From: Curtanaerobium respiraculi
Lineage (GTDB): Bacteria > Actinomycetota > Coriobacteriia > Coriobacteriales > Eggerthellaceae
Assembly (NCBI RefSeq): GCF_024609215.1
Contig: NZ_JANIPD030000034.1
Span: 62,001 to 126,000 of the forward strand
Length of the DNA stretch: 64,000 nucleotides
Direction: 5' to 3'
The translations under genes were made by a program, and so were the position numbers. Of the stretch, positions 9,486 through 16,675 are shown in pieces. The notes below the pieces were generated by a model that was not told where the DNA came from, made no database searches, and saw only the letters and a list, made by a program, of their open reading frames with translations. Numbering within the stretch: position 1 is the stretch's first letter; each line of letters opens with the position of its first letter.

Positions 9486-11261
9486 TTACTGCGCCGTTAT
9501 TCGATAGTGGTTGATGGCGAAGGACATTATATCTTTAAAGGGCAGCGTGGTTTGCCTGTCGCCGGGAACATCCGTGGCGCCTACAAAACATACGATGTTG
9601 GAATCGGTGTTCGCAAGATAGCCGATGAAGCTGATGTCGTACGACCCGCTGACGTACTTGCCCGAGTCGTCGGCCCACTGGGCTGTGCCCGTCTTGCCAG
9701 CCACCTCGTATCCCTCGATCGCCGCCTTCTTGCCCGTCCCCTCGTCCGACGTGGTCACGCCCACCAGCATCTGTTCGAGGCCCGGCAGGATGTCGGTGTT
9801 CTGTATGATCTGCGTCGTAGCGTAGGCGGGGGTCTCCCCCGTCTGGGGATACGAGATGAGGAAATGGGGCTGGCAGGCCGTGCCGTTATTGGCGATGGCT
9901 CCGTAGAAGCGGGCCATCTGCACCGGGGTTACCATCACGCCCTGCCCGAAGCTCACGTTGTACGAGCGGATATGCGACCACGTGCTCTGCTCGGCGCAGT
10001 ACCCCGTTGCCTCGCCGGGGAAGTCCACGCCCGTCTTCTGGGCGAACCCGTACTCTATAATCTTGTTGTACAACGGCCCGAAGCCGAGCCTCTCGGCGGC
10101 GAGCGACGTGCCGATGTTCGACGAGGCGGCAAGTATGTTGGACAGCGTGTAATCGCCCGCGGGCCGCGTATGGGCGTCGGTGACCGTGTACTCGTCCGCC
10201 GGCAGGTAGGTTGGGCACCAGATCTCGCTTGCGGGGGTGAGCTCCCCGCCCTCGAGCACCGCCGCCATGGTGATCGCCTTGAAGATCGAGCCGGGCTCGT
10301 ACTGGGTGTTCACGGGCATCAGCGTGGTGGCGCCCTCTTCGATGGACGATCGGTCCGCGGGGTTCAGATACGGCGTGGAGGCGCAGGCCAGAATCTCCCC
10401 CGTGCTGCCGTCGTAGACGATGGCGTCCCCCCGCTTGCCCTCGATGTCGGCCACGCCCTGCGCGAGCCGTGTTTCGACGTATTCCTGCATCTCGATGTCG
10501 AGCGAGACGACGATATCCTGGCCGTCTTGCGACGGGGTTATCTCGGTCAGGCCGCCTGCGATCGGGTATCCCTTCCCGCCGCGCTCCACCTGGCTTTTGC
10601 CCGCAGTGCCGGCGAGGATGTCGTTGTAGTACAGCTCGAGCCCGGAGATGCCGTTGCCGTCGGTGTCGCACAGGCCCACCACCTGCCCGGCGATTTGGCC
10701 GCAGGGGTACACGCGCTTCGTGTCGGAAAGGAAATAGACGCCGTCGAGCTTCATGTTCTTCAGCAGATCTGCCGCGTCGGTGTCGATCTTGCGCTTCACG
10801 TAGGCGAAGGAGGTGTCTTGCGCCTGCAGGGCGTCGATGTAATCGCCGGGCGAACCGCCGAGCAGGGCGGCGATCTGGTTCGCCGTCCCCTTGGCGTCCT
10901 TCACCTCGTAGGGGTTGCAGTAGACGGTGGTCGCCTCCACGCTGGTCGCGAGCACCGTACCGTTGCGATCGTAGATGGTCCCCCGCTTCGCATCGTTGGC
11001 CACGGTGACGGTGCGCGCGGCGATGGCGTCCTCGGCGTTGGAGGGGCCCGCGATGATGGCCAGATACCCCACGCGCACTATGAGGACCGCCCCGACGAGC
11101 ACGAACAGGAGCAGCGCATACCATACGCGGCTGGAAGACGCCCCCCTCGCCGGGGCGGACGAATACCGGCGCTCCGCGCGTCCGGTTCGGGCAGAAGAAG
11201 ACGACCGCGCGCGGCGGCCGTCCGAATCAAGCGATGTGCGCCGCCCCGAAGCCATAGGCAT
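9486..11261 (-). CDS. ftsI: Septal penicillin-binding protein, FtsI/PBP2-like transpeptidase
   Basis: Class B penicillin-binding protein that crosslinks septal peptidoglycan with FtsW. The 591-residue protein has a basic cytoplasmic N-terminus, one membrane helix (about residues 48-70), a PBP dimerisation domain, and a transpeptidase domain with all three active-site motifs: SIFK (nucleophile Ser, within EPGSIFKAITM), SSN (AASSNIGTS) and KTGT (VAGKTGTAQW). No PASTA repeats follow the catalytic domain. The start ATG at 11261 is three bases after the ftsL-like stop. Gene order and single helix make septal FtsI more likely than an elongation PBP2. Confidence 0.93.
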   Translation of the reverse strand: MPMASGRRTSLDSDGRRARSSSSARTGRAERRYSSAPARGASSSRVWYALLLFVLVGAVLIVRVGYLAIIAGPSNAEDAIAARTVTVANDAKRGTIYDRNGTVLATSVEATTVYCNPYEVKDAKGTANQIAALLGGSPGDYIDALQAQDTSFAYVKRKIDTDAADLLKNMKLDGVYFLSDTKRVYPCGQIAGQVVGLCDTDGNGISGLELYYNDILAGTAGKSQVERGGKGYPIAGGLTEITPSQDGQDIVVSLDIEMQEYVETRLAQGVADIEGKRGDAIVYDGSTGEILACASTPYLNPADRSSIEEGATTLMPVNTQYEPGSIFKAITMAAVLEGGELTPASEIWCPTYLPADEYTVTDAHTRPAGDYTLSNILAASSNIGTSLAAERLGFGPLYNKIIEYGFAQKTGVDFPGEATGYCAEQSTWSHIRSYNVSFGQGVMVTPVQMARFYGAIANNGTACQPHFLISYPQTGETPAYATTQIIQNTDILPGLEQMLVGVTTSDEGTGKKAAIEGYEVAGKTGTAQWADDSGKYVSGSYDISFIGYLANTDSNIVCFVGATDVPGDRQTTLPFKDIMSFAINHYRITAQ

Positions 11262-11264
11262 CCG

Positions 11265-11708
11265 CTACGCTGCGTGCGAAAGGCTTGCGGAAAGGGATAG
11301 GTTGCCCGCCCCGTCGTACGCCACGACGTCGGGGGCGAGGGCGATGGTCTCGACGCCGGCAGCTTCGGCCATGCCGAGAGCTCCGGCGCGCTCCTTCACG
11401 GCGCTCGGGGAGCCGAGCACGCTCTTCTGCACGGAAAGCGACGCATTGGCGCTGGTGGTCTCGCTGATCTGCGCGGCCACGGCCTGCGACGATATCATCG
11501 TGCTGACGGTCGCGGTGGTGAACCCGATGCGCACGAAGGCGAGCACGGCGAACACGGCGATGCCCGCCATGAACAACTTCGCCGCCCTGATGGCCGAGGG
11601 GGATATCCCCCGCTGGGGGATACCCCGGACGATCCCGACGTGCGAATCGCGGCGCGGCATCTCCTGAGGAGCCCGATATCCGTATGCGCGTACGGCACTG
11701 CTCGCCAT
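11265..11708 (-). CDS. FtsL-like bitopic division protein
   Basis: A small protein of 147 residues between rsmH and ftsI, the place held by ftsL in most dcw clusters. It has a basic cytoplasmic N-terminus of about 43 residues, a single hydrophobic segment (LFMAGIAVFAVLAFVRIG), and an extracytoplasmic tail whose first part looks helical (ISSQAVAAQISETTSANASL), fitting the FtsL coiled coil. FtsL evolves quickly, so the assignment rests on position, topology and length rather than a diagnostic motif. In the divisome FtsL with FtsB and FtsQ activates FtsWI. Confidence 0.75.
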   Translation of the reverse strand: MASSAVRAYGYRAPQEMPRRDSHVGIVRGIPQRGISPSAIRAAKLFMAGIAVFAVLAFVRIGFTTATVSTMISSQAVAAQISETTSANASLSVQKSVLGSPSAVKERAGALGMAEAAGVETIALAPDVVAYDGAGNLSLSASLSHAA

Positions 11709-11744
11709 GTTCGCTCCATCCCCTTTTCGTCGTTCGAGCCGCCC

Positions 11745-12707
11745 CTAGAGGGGAAGCTTCTCCGCCACCCGCAGCTTGGCGCTGCGCGCGCGGGGGTTTC
11801 TTTCAATCTCGTCCGCGGTCGGGACCACGGGCTTGCGCGTGACGACATTGAGTACCGGCACATTTCCGCAGACGCACACGGGCAGGTCGGGCGGGCAGGT
11901 GCACCCGCGCGACGCCTCTGCAAAGGAATCCTTCACGATGCGGTCCTCCAACGAGTGATAGCTGATGACCGCTATCCTCCCGCCGGGCGCCAGCCACCGG
12001 ATGGCGGCGTCGATCCCTTTGCTCAGTACGTCCAATTCGCCGTTCACCTCGATGCGAAGGGCTTGGAACGTGCGTTTGGCGGGATGCCCGCCGGCCCGCC
12101 GCGCACGTGCGGGAATCGCCGCCTTGATCACGTCCACCAACTGGTCGCTCGTTGCGAACGGCTCGCGCTCGCGCGCCTCCACGATGAATTCCGCTATGCG
12201 ACTTGCCCACCGCTCGTCCGAATAGGTACGGATGATCCGAGTGAGATCTGCTGCGCTGTAGTGGTTCACGATCTCTGCTGCGGTTAGGGTTTGATTCCCC
12301 GGATCCATCCGCATATCAAGTGGGGCCGTCTCCTTGAAGGAGAAGCCGCGAGCCGGTGTGTCTATCTGCACGCTGGAAACACCGATGTCGAACAGGATGG
12401 CGTCGATGGAGGGTATCTCCAGCTGAAGAAGCAAGTTGTCCAAGTCGCCGAAATTGCCTCTGAGTAGGTGCACGTTGGGGCGAACGCCCTCGGGCAACCG
12501 GGACAGCCGAGTTTGCGCGGCGGCAAGGGCCGCCGGATCCTGGTCGATCCCGATGAGCGTTCCACGTGCACCCACTGCTTTGGCAGCTTCCACGGAATGT
12601 CCTGCCCCGCCGAGCGTTGCATCCACGAATGTATGCTGCGGTTGAAGGTTCAAGTACTCGAGGCACTCGGGGAGCAGGACCGGAATGTGTCGATATTCGT
12701 TTGTCAT
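11745..12707 (-). CDS. rsmH: 16S rRNA m4C1402 methyltransferase RsmH (MraW)
   Basis: SAM-dependent enzyme that N4-methylates C1402 of 16S rRNA in the decoding centre. The 320-residue protein shows HIPVLLPECLEYL at the start, the SAM-binding VDATLGGAGHS (about 29-39), GIDQDP, LFDIGVSS, and RTFQALRIEVN, all typical of MraW. It contains CTCPPDLPVCVCG in the C-terminal part, as many homologues do. It follows mraZ by 17 bases, the near-universal mraZ-rsmH pairing at the head of the dcw operon. Confidence 0.97.
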   Translation of the reverse strand: MTNEYRHIPVLLPECLEYLNLQPQHTFVDATLGGAGHSVEAAKAVGARGTLIGIDQDPAALAAAQTRLSRLPEGVRPNVHLLRGNFGDLDNLLLQLEIPSIDAILFDIGVSSVQIDTPARGFSFKETAPLDMRMDPGNQTLTAAEIVNHYSAADLTRIIRTYSDERWASRIAEFIVEAREREPFATSDQLVDVIKAAIPARARRAGGHPAKRTFQALRIEVNGELDVLSKGIDAAIRWLAPGGRIAVISYHSLEDRIVKDSFAEASRGCTCPPDLPVCVCGNVPVLNVVTRKPVVPTADEIERNPRARSAKLRVAEKLPL

Positions 12708-12724
12708 TCGCTCACGCCTTTGGG

Positions 12725-13153
12725 CTAGTCGGTGAACAGATCGCTGATATCGATGCTGTCGTTGAACTCATCCCAACGCTTCGCGTCCCAGATCTCAAGA
12801 TGGTCGGTGTTGCCCACCAGCACGACATCCTTCTCCAACCCCGCGTTCTTGCGATGGTCGGCGGAAAGGCCGATGCGTCCGGAACCGTCGATCTCCGTGC
12901 TGCGGGCGCGCGCGTTCAACCAGCGGCGCATCTTCACGTCGGCCGAGCTGTTCGCGCGGTAGCCGCCCTTGGCTTCGAAAATCGAGTCGACCCACGCGCT
13001 GAACCCCTCGGGTTCGAACACGTACAGGCAGTCGTTCTCGGGCGACAGGGACACCTTGAGATCCTTGGAAAGCAACTTCCGGAAATCGGAGGGCAGGGAC
13101 ACGCGGCCTTTGGCATCGAGCCTGTGGTGGTACTCGCCGACGAGGTCGATCAC
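12725..13153 (-). CDS. mraZ: Transcriptional regulator MraZ
   Basis: DNA-binding repressor of the dcw cluster with two AbrB-like (SpoVT-type) halves. The 142-residue product carries the paired family motif twice: GEYHHRLDAKGRVSLP near the N-terminus and EIDGSGRIGLSADHRK in the second half. The open frame extends to an ATG at 13219, but that would put the promoter and TGGGA boxes inside the gene. The GTG at 13153 has AAGGGGG about seven bases upstream and gives VIDLVGEYHH, the normal MraZ beginning, so I choose it. It is the first gene of the dcw operon and probably represses its own promoter. Confidence 0.93.
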   Translation of the reverse strand: MIDLVGEYHHRLDAKGRVSLPSDFRKLLSKDLKVSLSPENDCLYVFEPEGFSAWVDSIFEAKGGYRANSSADVKMRRWLNARARSTEIDGSGRIGLSADHRKNAGLEKDVVLVGNTDHLEIWDAKRWDEFNDSIDISDLFTD

Positions 13154-13193
13154 GTGCGCCCCCTTCAACCTGAAATCGCTTCCTTCGGATGCA

Positions 13194-13226
13194 TGCCATT
13201 TTATCCCACTACATCCCACTTCGCAA
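13194..13226 (-). promoter_or_regulatory. mraZ/dcw promoter with MraZ boxes in the spacer
   Basis: On the minus strand TTGCGA (13221-13226) and TAAAAT (13198-13203) are separated by exactly 17 bases, giving a good sigma-A type promoter about 45 bases before the mraZ GTG. Two TGGGA boxes (13214-13218 and 13204-13208) fill the spacer and a third, degenerate TGGCA (13194-13198), overlaps the -10 end. All are spaced five bases apart. This matches the TGGGN-repeat operator known for MraZ, so binding should occlude polymerase. The promoter is inferred, not measured. Confidence 0.72.
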
Positions 13227-13317
13227 CACTCTGATACCCTATCGAACCTCTGAATCCCTCATTTCCGCCCCTTTCGACGATAGACATCCGCATCGTGTTC
13301 CCACATGTCCGCACCAA

Positions 13318-13348
13318 AGGAAAATGCCCCGCTATATGTAGTGGGGCA
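13318..13348 (-). terminator. Intrinsic terminator after xerC
   Basis: A near-perfect palindrome (TGCCCC arm at 13325-13330, GGGGCA arm at 13343-13348, with CTA/TAG extending the stem) is followed on the minus strand by TTTTCCTTT. It lies 40 bases past the xerC stop and isolates xerC from the dcw promoter. Confidence 0.75.
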
Positions 13349-13387
13349 CGCAAGTGGGATGGAGTGGGGTGATATTGTGGAGCGGTG

Positions 13388-14329
13388 CTACAGCCGCGCG
13401 CGAGGGTGCGCTGCCAGGTACTCCTCTTTGATATGGGAGCGCTGCACGTGCGTGTAGATCTGCGTGGTGCCGATATCGGCATGGCCCAGCATCTCCTGGA
13501 TCACGCGGAGGTCCGCGCCGCCTTCGAGCATATGGGTGACGCAGCTGTGGCGGAGGCTGTGGGGATGCAGGTCGTGCACGCCCACGCGCTCCCCCGCCTC
13601 GCGGACAAGGTTGAACACGCTCTGGCGGGTCAGGCGGCCGCCGCGCGCGTTGAGGAACACGGCCCCCGTCGGGTTCTTCGATGCGCGCTCGAGCTGCGGG
13701 CGCGCCTCATCCAGATAGCGGCCGCACGCCCGGGCGGCCGCCCCCGAAAGGGGAACCAGGCGCTCCTTCGAGCCCTTGCCGGCGACCAGCGCGAACCCTT
13801 CGGGGATGTGGACCCGGTCCGCGTCGAGGCCCGTCAGCTCACTCACGCGCAGGCCGCATCCGTACAGCACCTCCAGTATGGCGCGATCACGCAGCCCCCG
13901 GGCATCTTCGGCATCGTAGCTATCGAGCATGCGGGCCACGGCGTCGATCGAAAGCACGCGCGGGAGGCGGGCGGGCTTCTTAGGTAAGGCGATGGTGTCG
14001 GTGGGATTCGCCGCGCACATGTTCTCGCGCACGAGAAATTTGTGGAAGCTCTTCACGGCGGACAGGGAGCGCGAAACGCTCGAAGGCGCCAGATGCAGGG
14101 CGCTACCGAGGTACTCCTCGAAAGCTATGACGTCCGCGCGTTCGACATCGGGAAACGCCTTGATCGGCGACCGCGCGGACAACGTTTCGGGAAGTTCTTC
14201 CCCTTCGAGATCGCACGAGAGGAACCGCACGTACCGACGCAGGTCGCGCCCATAGGCTTCCACCGTGCGCGGTGACGACCCCCGCTCGACGCGAAGGTGC
14301 GAGAGATATTCCTCCACCCATTCTTCCAT
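13388..14329 (-). CDS. xerC: Tyrosine recombinase XerC/XerD
   Basis: Site-specific recombinase acting at dif to resolve chromosome dimers. The protein (313 residues from ATG 14329) has an N-terminal SAM-like core-binding domain (MEEWVEEYLSHLRVERG) and a catalytic domain with the conserved residues visible: Arg in GCGLRVSEL, Lys in AGKGSKERLVP, HSLRHSCVTHM (His-x-x-Arg), GHADIGTTQIYTHV (His and nucleophilic Tyr). Upstream in-frame ATGs exist at 14398 and 14392, but the added residues look unlike the family. Only one Xer protein is in the window, so C versus D cannot be settled. A terminator follows. Confidence 0.92.
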   Translation of the reverse strand: MEEWVEEYLSHLRVERGSSPRTVEAYGRDLRRYVRFLSCDLEGEELPETLSARSPIKAFPDVERADVIAFEEYLGSALHLAPSSVSRSLSAVKSFHKFLVRENMCAANPTDTIALPKKPARLPRVLSIDAVARMLDSYDAEDARGLRDRAILEVLYGCGLRVSELTGLDADRVHIPEGFALVAGKGSKERLVPLSGAAARACGRYLDEARPQLERASKNPTGAVFLNARGGRLTRQSVFNLVREAGERVGVHDLHPHSLRHSCVTHMLEGGADLRVIQEMLGHADIGTTQIYTHVQRSHIKEEYLAAHPRARL

Positions 14330-14406
14330 GGCCCCAGTGTACCGCGCAAAGAGAGCAAGGACCAAGGCAGATGCTTTACCCGTCGCGCGCATCAGCATCC
14401 ATCAAA

Positions 14407-14508
14407 GGCTGCATCCGAAGCCGCCCGCGCCCGCTGCCGCGACAAGCTCACGTTCACGCGCTTCTTGTCGGGGCTGCATCCGAAGCCGCCCGCGCCCGCT
14501 GCCGCGAC
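14407..14508. repeat. 37 bp exact direct repeat
   Basis: Two identical 37-base copies occupy 14407-14443 and 14472-14508, beginning GGCTGCATCCGAAGCC and ending GCTGCCGCGAC, with 28 bases between them. They lie upstream of xerC in a gene-free stretch and cause repetitive translations in several frames (ASDAA, AAGAGG), which is why spurious open frames appear here. Confidence 0.85.
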
Positions 14509-14522
14509 CGCGGTCGCAAGAA

Positions 14523-14763
14523 GCCAATTCGGGGGCTTTCCAACCTTTTCGAAGCCTGGATGGTCGATTCGTGGAGATTGCGAGCCAACTTCGGGGGTTT
14601 CAAGCTTTTTCTCCTCCTGGTCGGGTCCCTTGACTTCGCGGATAAGAGGAGAACGTCCCTTTGACGCGCTGTTGACCTGGGCGAACACGGAAACGAGTTT
14701 TTTCCTGCCAATAAGGTGATAGCATCGCAGGTCTCAAAAAAGCTTGAAACCCCCGAAGTTGGC
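14523..14763. repeat. Dispersed repeat unit in direct and inverted copies
   Basis: A 27-base unit starting GCCAACTTCGGGGG and ending CAAGCTTTTT occurs at 14584-14610 and, exactly inverted, at 14737-14763. A diverged direct copy (GCCAATTCGGGGGCTTTC...) lies at 14523-14550. The inverted pair encloses 126 bases and could fold into a long hairpin or be the ends of a small non-autonomous element. No transposase is nearby. Function unknown. Confidence 0.75.
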
Positions 14764-15182
14764 CCCCTGGAGCACGCGCACATGCCGAGACTGAATACAG
14801 ATGCTCCCCAAGATGCGGGGGTATGGGCGGAAAAGCGCGCGTGCTCGGACTTGTCACCCCTGTCCACACCGGCTTTTCCAAGGGGAAGAAGGGCGGGCGC
14901 CTGCGAGGTGGGTGAAGAAGGCGGACTTCTGATGGTGATACATGCACTCGAAGACGCTATTTCCCTACGCAAGGATGCTCGAGGAAATGCCGGCCGACGA
15001 CAAGAAAATGGAGTAGAAGAGGAAAGCGGCCCATGGAACCGACCGCGATATCGCTCGTTGGGGCGCAGGCATCGTTTGATCAGAGTTCCGCCACGCTTCA
15101 GCTCCATGGCGGAGATGAAGTTGCCCCGAACACGCTTTTTGTCTTATATCCCGCATTGGGCCATGGGGGCGCTATCTGGGGA
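14764..15182. other. Gene-free stretch upstream of xerC
   Basis: About 420 bases in which I find no supported gene. Open frames exist on both strands but are rich in Arg, Ser and Pro, lack ribosome binding sites and resemble no family I know. I looked for RNase P RNA, SRP RNA and 6S RNA hallmarks and saw none. Confidence 0.5.
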
Positions 15183-15298
15183 GGCTGTCTAGAAACCCCC
15201 TCTGAGACTTCTGCTTATACAACATGTAGTATTTCAAGAAACATATAAATACTATATCATGCATATTTAAATAGGTTGATAGGAGTTTTTAGACAGCC
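15183..15298. mobile_element. 116 bp AT-rich miniature inverted-repeat element
   Basis: The left end GGCTGTCTAGAAACCCC (15183-15199) and the right end GGAGTTTTTAGACAGCC (15282-15298) are imperfect terminal inverted repeats matching at 14 of 17 positions. The interior is strikingly AT-rich for this genome (runs such as ATATAAATACTATATCATG). Ends of the GGCTGTCT type occur on several insertion sequence families, so this is likely a MITE or an internally deleted IS. I see no clear target duplication. It has no coding capacity. Confidence 0.65.
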
Positions 15299-15487
15299 TG
15301 TGGGGGTGGGAACACACCCGGGCCCTCGGCGGGGCAGGAGGAAAAGGCCATCCGGGGCGGCCGGCCGGCAACCCTGTAAAGGGGCTGCCATCATCCTAGA
15401 CCAACATGCGAGCGCCACGTTGCCGCCGAGCATCGCTTCGCTCGCTCTGTCGACCGATTTCTACTGTAAGGGGGAAAGCAGAGCGCG
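15299..15487. other. Gene-free spacer downstream of tmRNA
   Basis: GC-rich sequence between the miniature element and the tmRNA terminator. I see no gene, no tRNA and no further repeat in it. Confidence 0.4.
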
Positions 15488-15528
15488 AAAAGGCGAACCC
15501 CCGGGTCTCGGACTCGAAGGGGTTCGCC
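15488..15528 (-). terminator. Intrinsic terminator of ssrA
   Basis: The arms GGCGAACCCC (15492-15501) and GGGGTTCGCC (15519-15528) form a perfect ten-pair stem. On the minus strand the stem is followed by TTTTCGC. It lies 12 bases beyond the 3' CCA of tmRNA. Confidence 0.85.
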
Positions 15529-15540
15529 CCCATATTGTCT

Positions 15541-15906
15541 TGGTGGAGGCGCGGGGAATCGGACCCCGGTCCATACTAGACCCTCCCCAGGACGCTACAG
15601 GCTTAGTCGGCGAATGCTGTCGGATGCAGCTTGCTCGCCGACGAACGGCGCCGCATCCCCATCGGTTCCGGCTTACGCCGCGCCATACCGATCACGTGCG
15701 CGGAAGCATCTCCCTGAAGTGACGTCGCCGCAAGGCCGGGAGACTGCCTTGCTTTGACGGCGCTCAATAAAATTAAGCAGCGAGGGCGTACTGACGCCCA
15801 GAGAAAGATTTGTCAATTGAATTTGACGGTACCCCTGTTTAGCGTGGCGAGGAGACCACGACCTGCTCCCCGGTTCAAACCTACCATGTCGAAACCAGTC
15901 GCCCCC
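15541..15906 (-). ncRNA. ssrA: Transfer-messenger RNA (tmRNA)
   Basis: Rescues stalled ribosomes with SmpB, whose gene is also in this window. The 5' end GGGGGCG (15906-15900) pairs with CGCCTCC before the encoded 3' ACCA to form the acceptor stem, and GACTGGTTTCGACATGG after it is the conserved 5' tmRNA block. The T-arm reads GGGTCCGATTCCCCG. The tag frame ends SGRQYALAA followed by TAA, a normal proteolysis-tag C-terminus. Reading back, the frame is open to a TAA just before ACAGGGGTACCG; I cannot fix the resume codon. A perfect TTGACA lies at 15932-15937, but a good -10 is not evident; a TATACT near 15970 is another candidate. Confidence 0.96.
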
Positions 15907-16013
15907 GATATGGGAAGACCAAGCTCCACCTTGTCAATGTGCCGGACATCCGCCCGAGAAGAGGAGTATAGCAGAAAAACCGGCGACGATGGATTCCGGA
16001 CTGATTGCAGATC

Positions 16014-16045
16014 GGAAACGGGCCGGAACGCTGCCGAACGTTTCC
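16014..16045 (-). terminator. Possible stem-loop after tRNA-Gly
   Basis: GGAAACG (16014-16020) pairs with CGTTTCC (16039-16045) just downstream of tRNA-Gly. There is no clear U tract, so it could be a processing hairpin or a weak terminator between the tRNA and tmRNA. Confidence 0.35.
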
Positions 16046-16070
16046 CGTGTCCAGCCCGCTGCTATCACCA

Positions 16071-16144
16071 TGGAGCGGGTGACGGGAATCGAACCCGCGT
16101 TATCAGCTTGGAAGGCTGAAGTTCTACCATTGAACCACACCCGC
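16071..16144 (-). tRNA. tRNA-Gly (anticodon UCC)
   Basis: A complete cloverleaf with encoded CCA: acceptor arms GCGGGTG and CACCCGC, discriminator T, D-arm GGTTCAATGGTAGAAC, anticodon loop CTTCCAA (UCC) and T-arm GCGGGTTCGATTCCCGT. It lies downstream of, and in the same direction as, glyQ-glyS. Confidence 0.97.
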
Positions 16145-16334
16145 TTTTCGCGACTGGGTGATTATAGCATTGAAAGCAACCGGACCGAAGAATCCATCGC
16201 ATGCGCATCAACGCCGATGACGCGCCGATGACGTGGGCGCGCATAGGTCCCGCATGCTGGAACCGGGCGGGGAGCCAGCCGCGATGCAGGCGGGGAACGA
16301 GTAATGCCCCGCCGAGCGGGGCATTTCCATGACG

Positions 16335-16411
16335 TGGTCGGGACGACAGGATTCGAACCTGCGACATCTTGCTCCCAAAGCAAGCGCGCTACCAAACTGC
16401 GCCACGTCCCG
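16335..16411 (-). tRNA. tRNA-Pro (anticodon UGG), intact copy
   Basis: Complete 77-base tRNA with encoded CCA: acceptor CGGGACG pairs with CGTCCCG, discriminator A, anticodon loop TTTGGGA (UGG), T-arm CAGGTTCGAATCCTG. It forms the left end of a segment duplicated at 18595 and marks the boundary of the inserted alcohol dehydrogenase region. Confidence 0.97.
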
Positions 16412-16456
16412 CTGCGATTCGGCGCGCCCCAGTATAGCAAACCCCGAAGCGGACAG

Positions 16457-16508
16457 CTATTTCTCCTCCAATTCCGCGCGGAGGGCCCGAGGCGCCGCGA
16501 TGGCTGAC
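16457..16508 (-). pseudogene. 3' remnant of a second rdgB
   Basis: The last codons of rdgB (ending [10 protein letters not shown] before TAG) are recognisable next to the intact tRNA-Pro. A five-base deletion relative to the complete gene at 18716 puts the preceding residues out of frame, and nothing of the gene remains beyond about 16508. It is the scar of a duplication or integration at this locus. Confidence 0.8.
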
Positions 16509-16531
16509 AGCGGCGGCAGCCTCATCTGACG

Positions 16532-16570
16532 AAAAGGCCATATATCGCGAAAACGATACATGGCCTTTTT
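16532..16570 (-). terminator. Terminator after the alcohol dehydrogenase
   Basis: AAAAGGCCATATATCG (16532-16547) pairs with CGATACATGGCCTTTT (16554-16569), a long stem with A and T runs on both sides, so it could act in either direction. It lies about 105 bases past the alcohol dehydrogenase stop and near the left edge of the insert. Confidence 0.7.
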
Positions 16571-16675
16571 CGACGGTCTGGCGCACCGGACAAGGGGTGA
16601 TTTTAGTTTTAAAAATACAACTTGTTACGGTAATTCACTATGATGAATCGAACCTATCATGACGGCTTTATCGGC

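Larger units (their letters stand above)
16335..16508. repeat. Left copy of the tRNA-Pro/rdgB-end duplication
   Basis: This segment aligns with 18595-18770 at roughly 90% identity by eye, with small indels. Similarity begins exactly at the 3' CCA of tRNA-Pro and runs through the tRNA and the spacer into the last codons of rdgB. The two copies bracket about 2.1 kb of AT-richer DNA. Confidence 0.9.

Noticed and set aside
14454-15107. A 217-codon open frame on the minus strand, and a 158-codon one on the plus strand at 14716-15192
   Set aside because: Both run through the direct and inverted repeats, lack ribosome sites, are dominated by Arg, Ser and Pro and show no family features. They are GC-driven open frames.
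15301-15487. Possible RNase P, SRP or 6S RNA in the gap downstream of tmRNA
   Set aside because: None of the conserved core sequences of these RNAs could be found on either strand.
16389-16586. A 65-codon minus-strand frame between tRNA-Pro and the alcohol dehydrogenase
   Set aside because: It runs through the terminator, the rdgB remnant and part of the tRNA, so it is not a gene.
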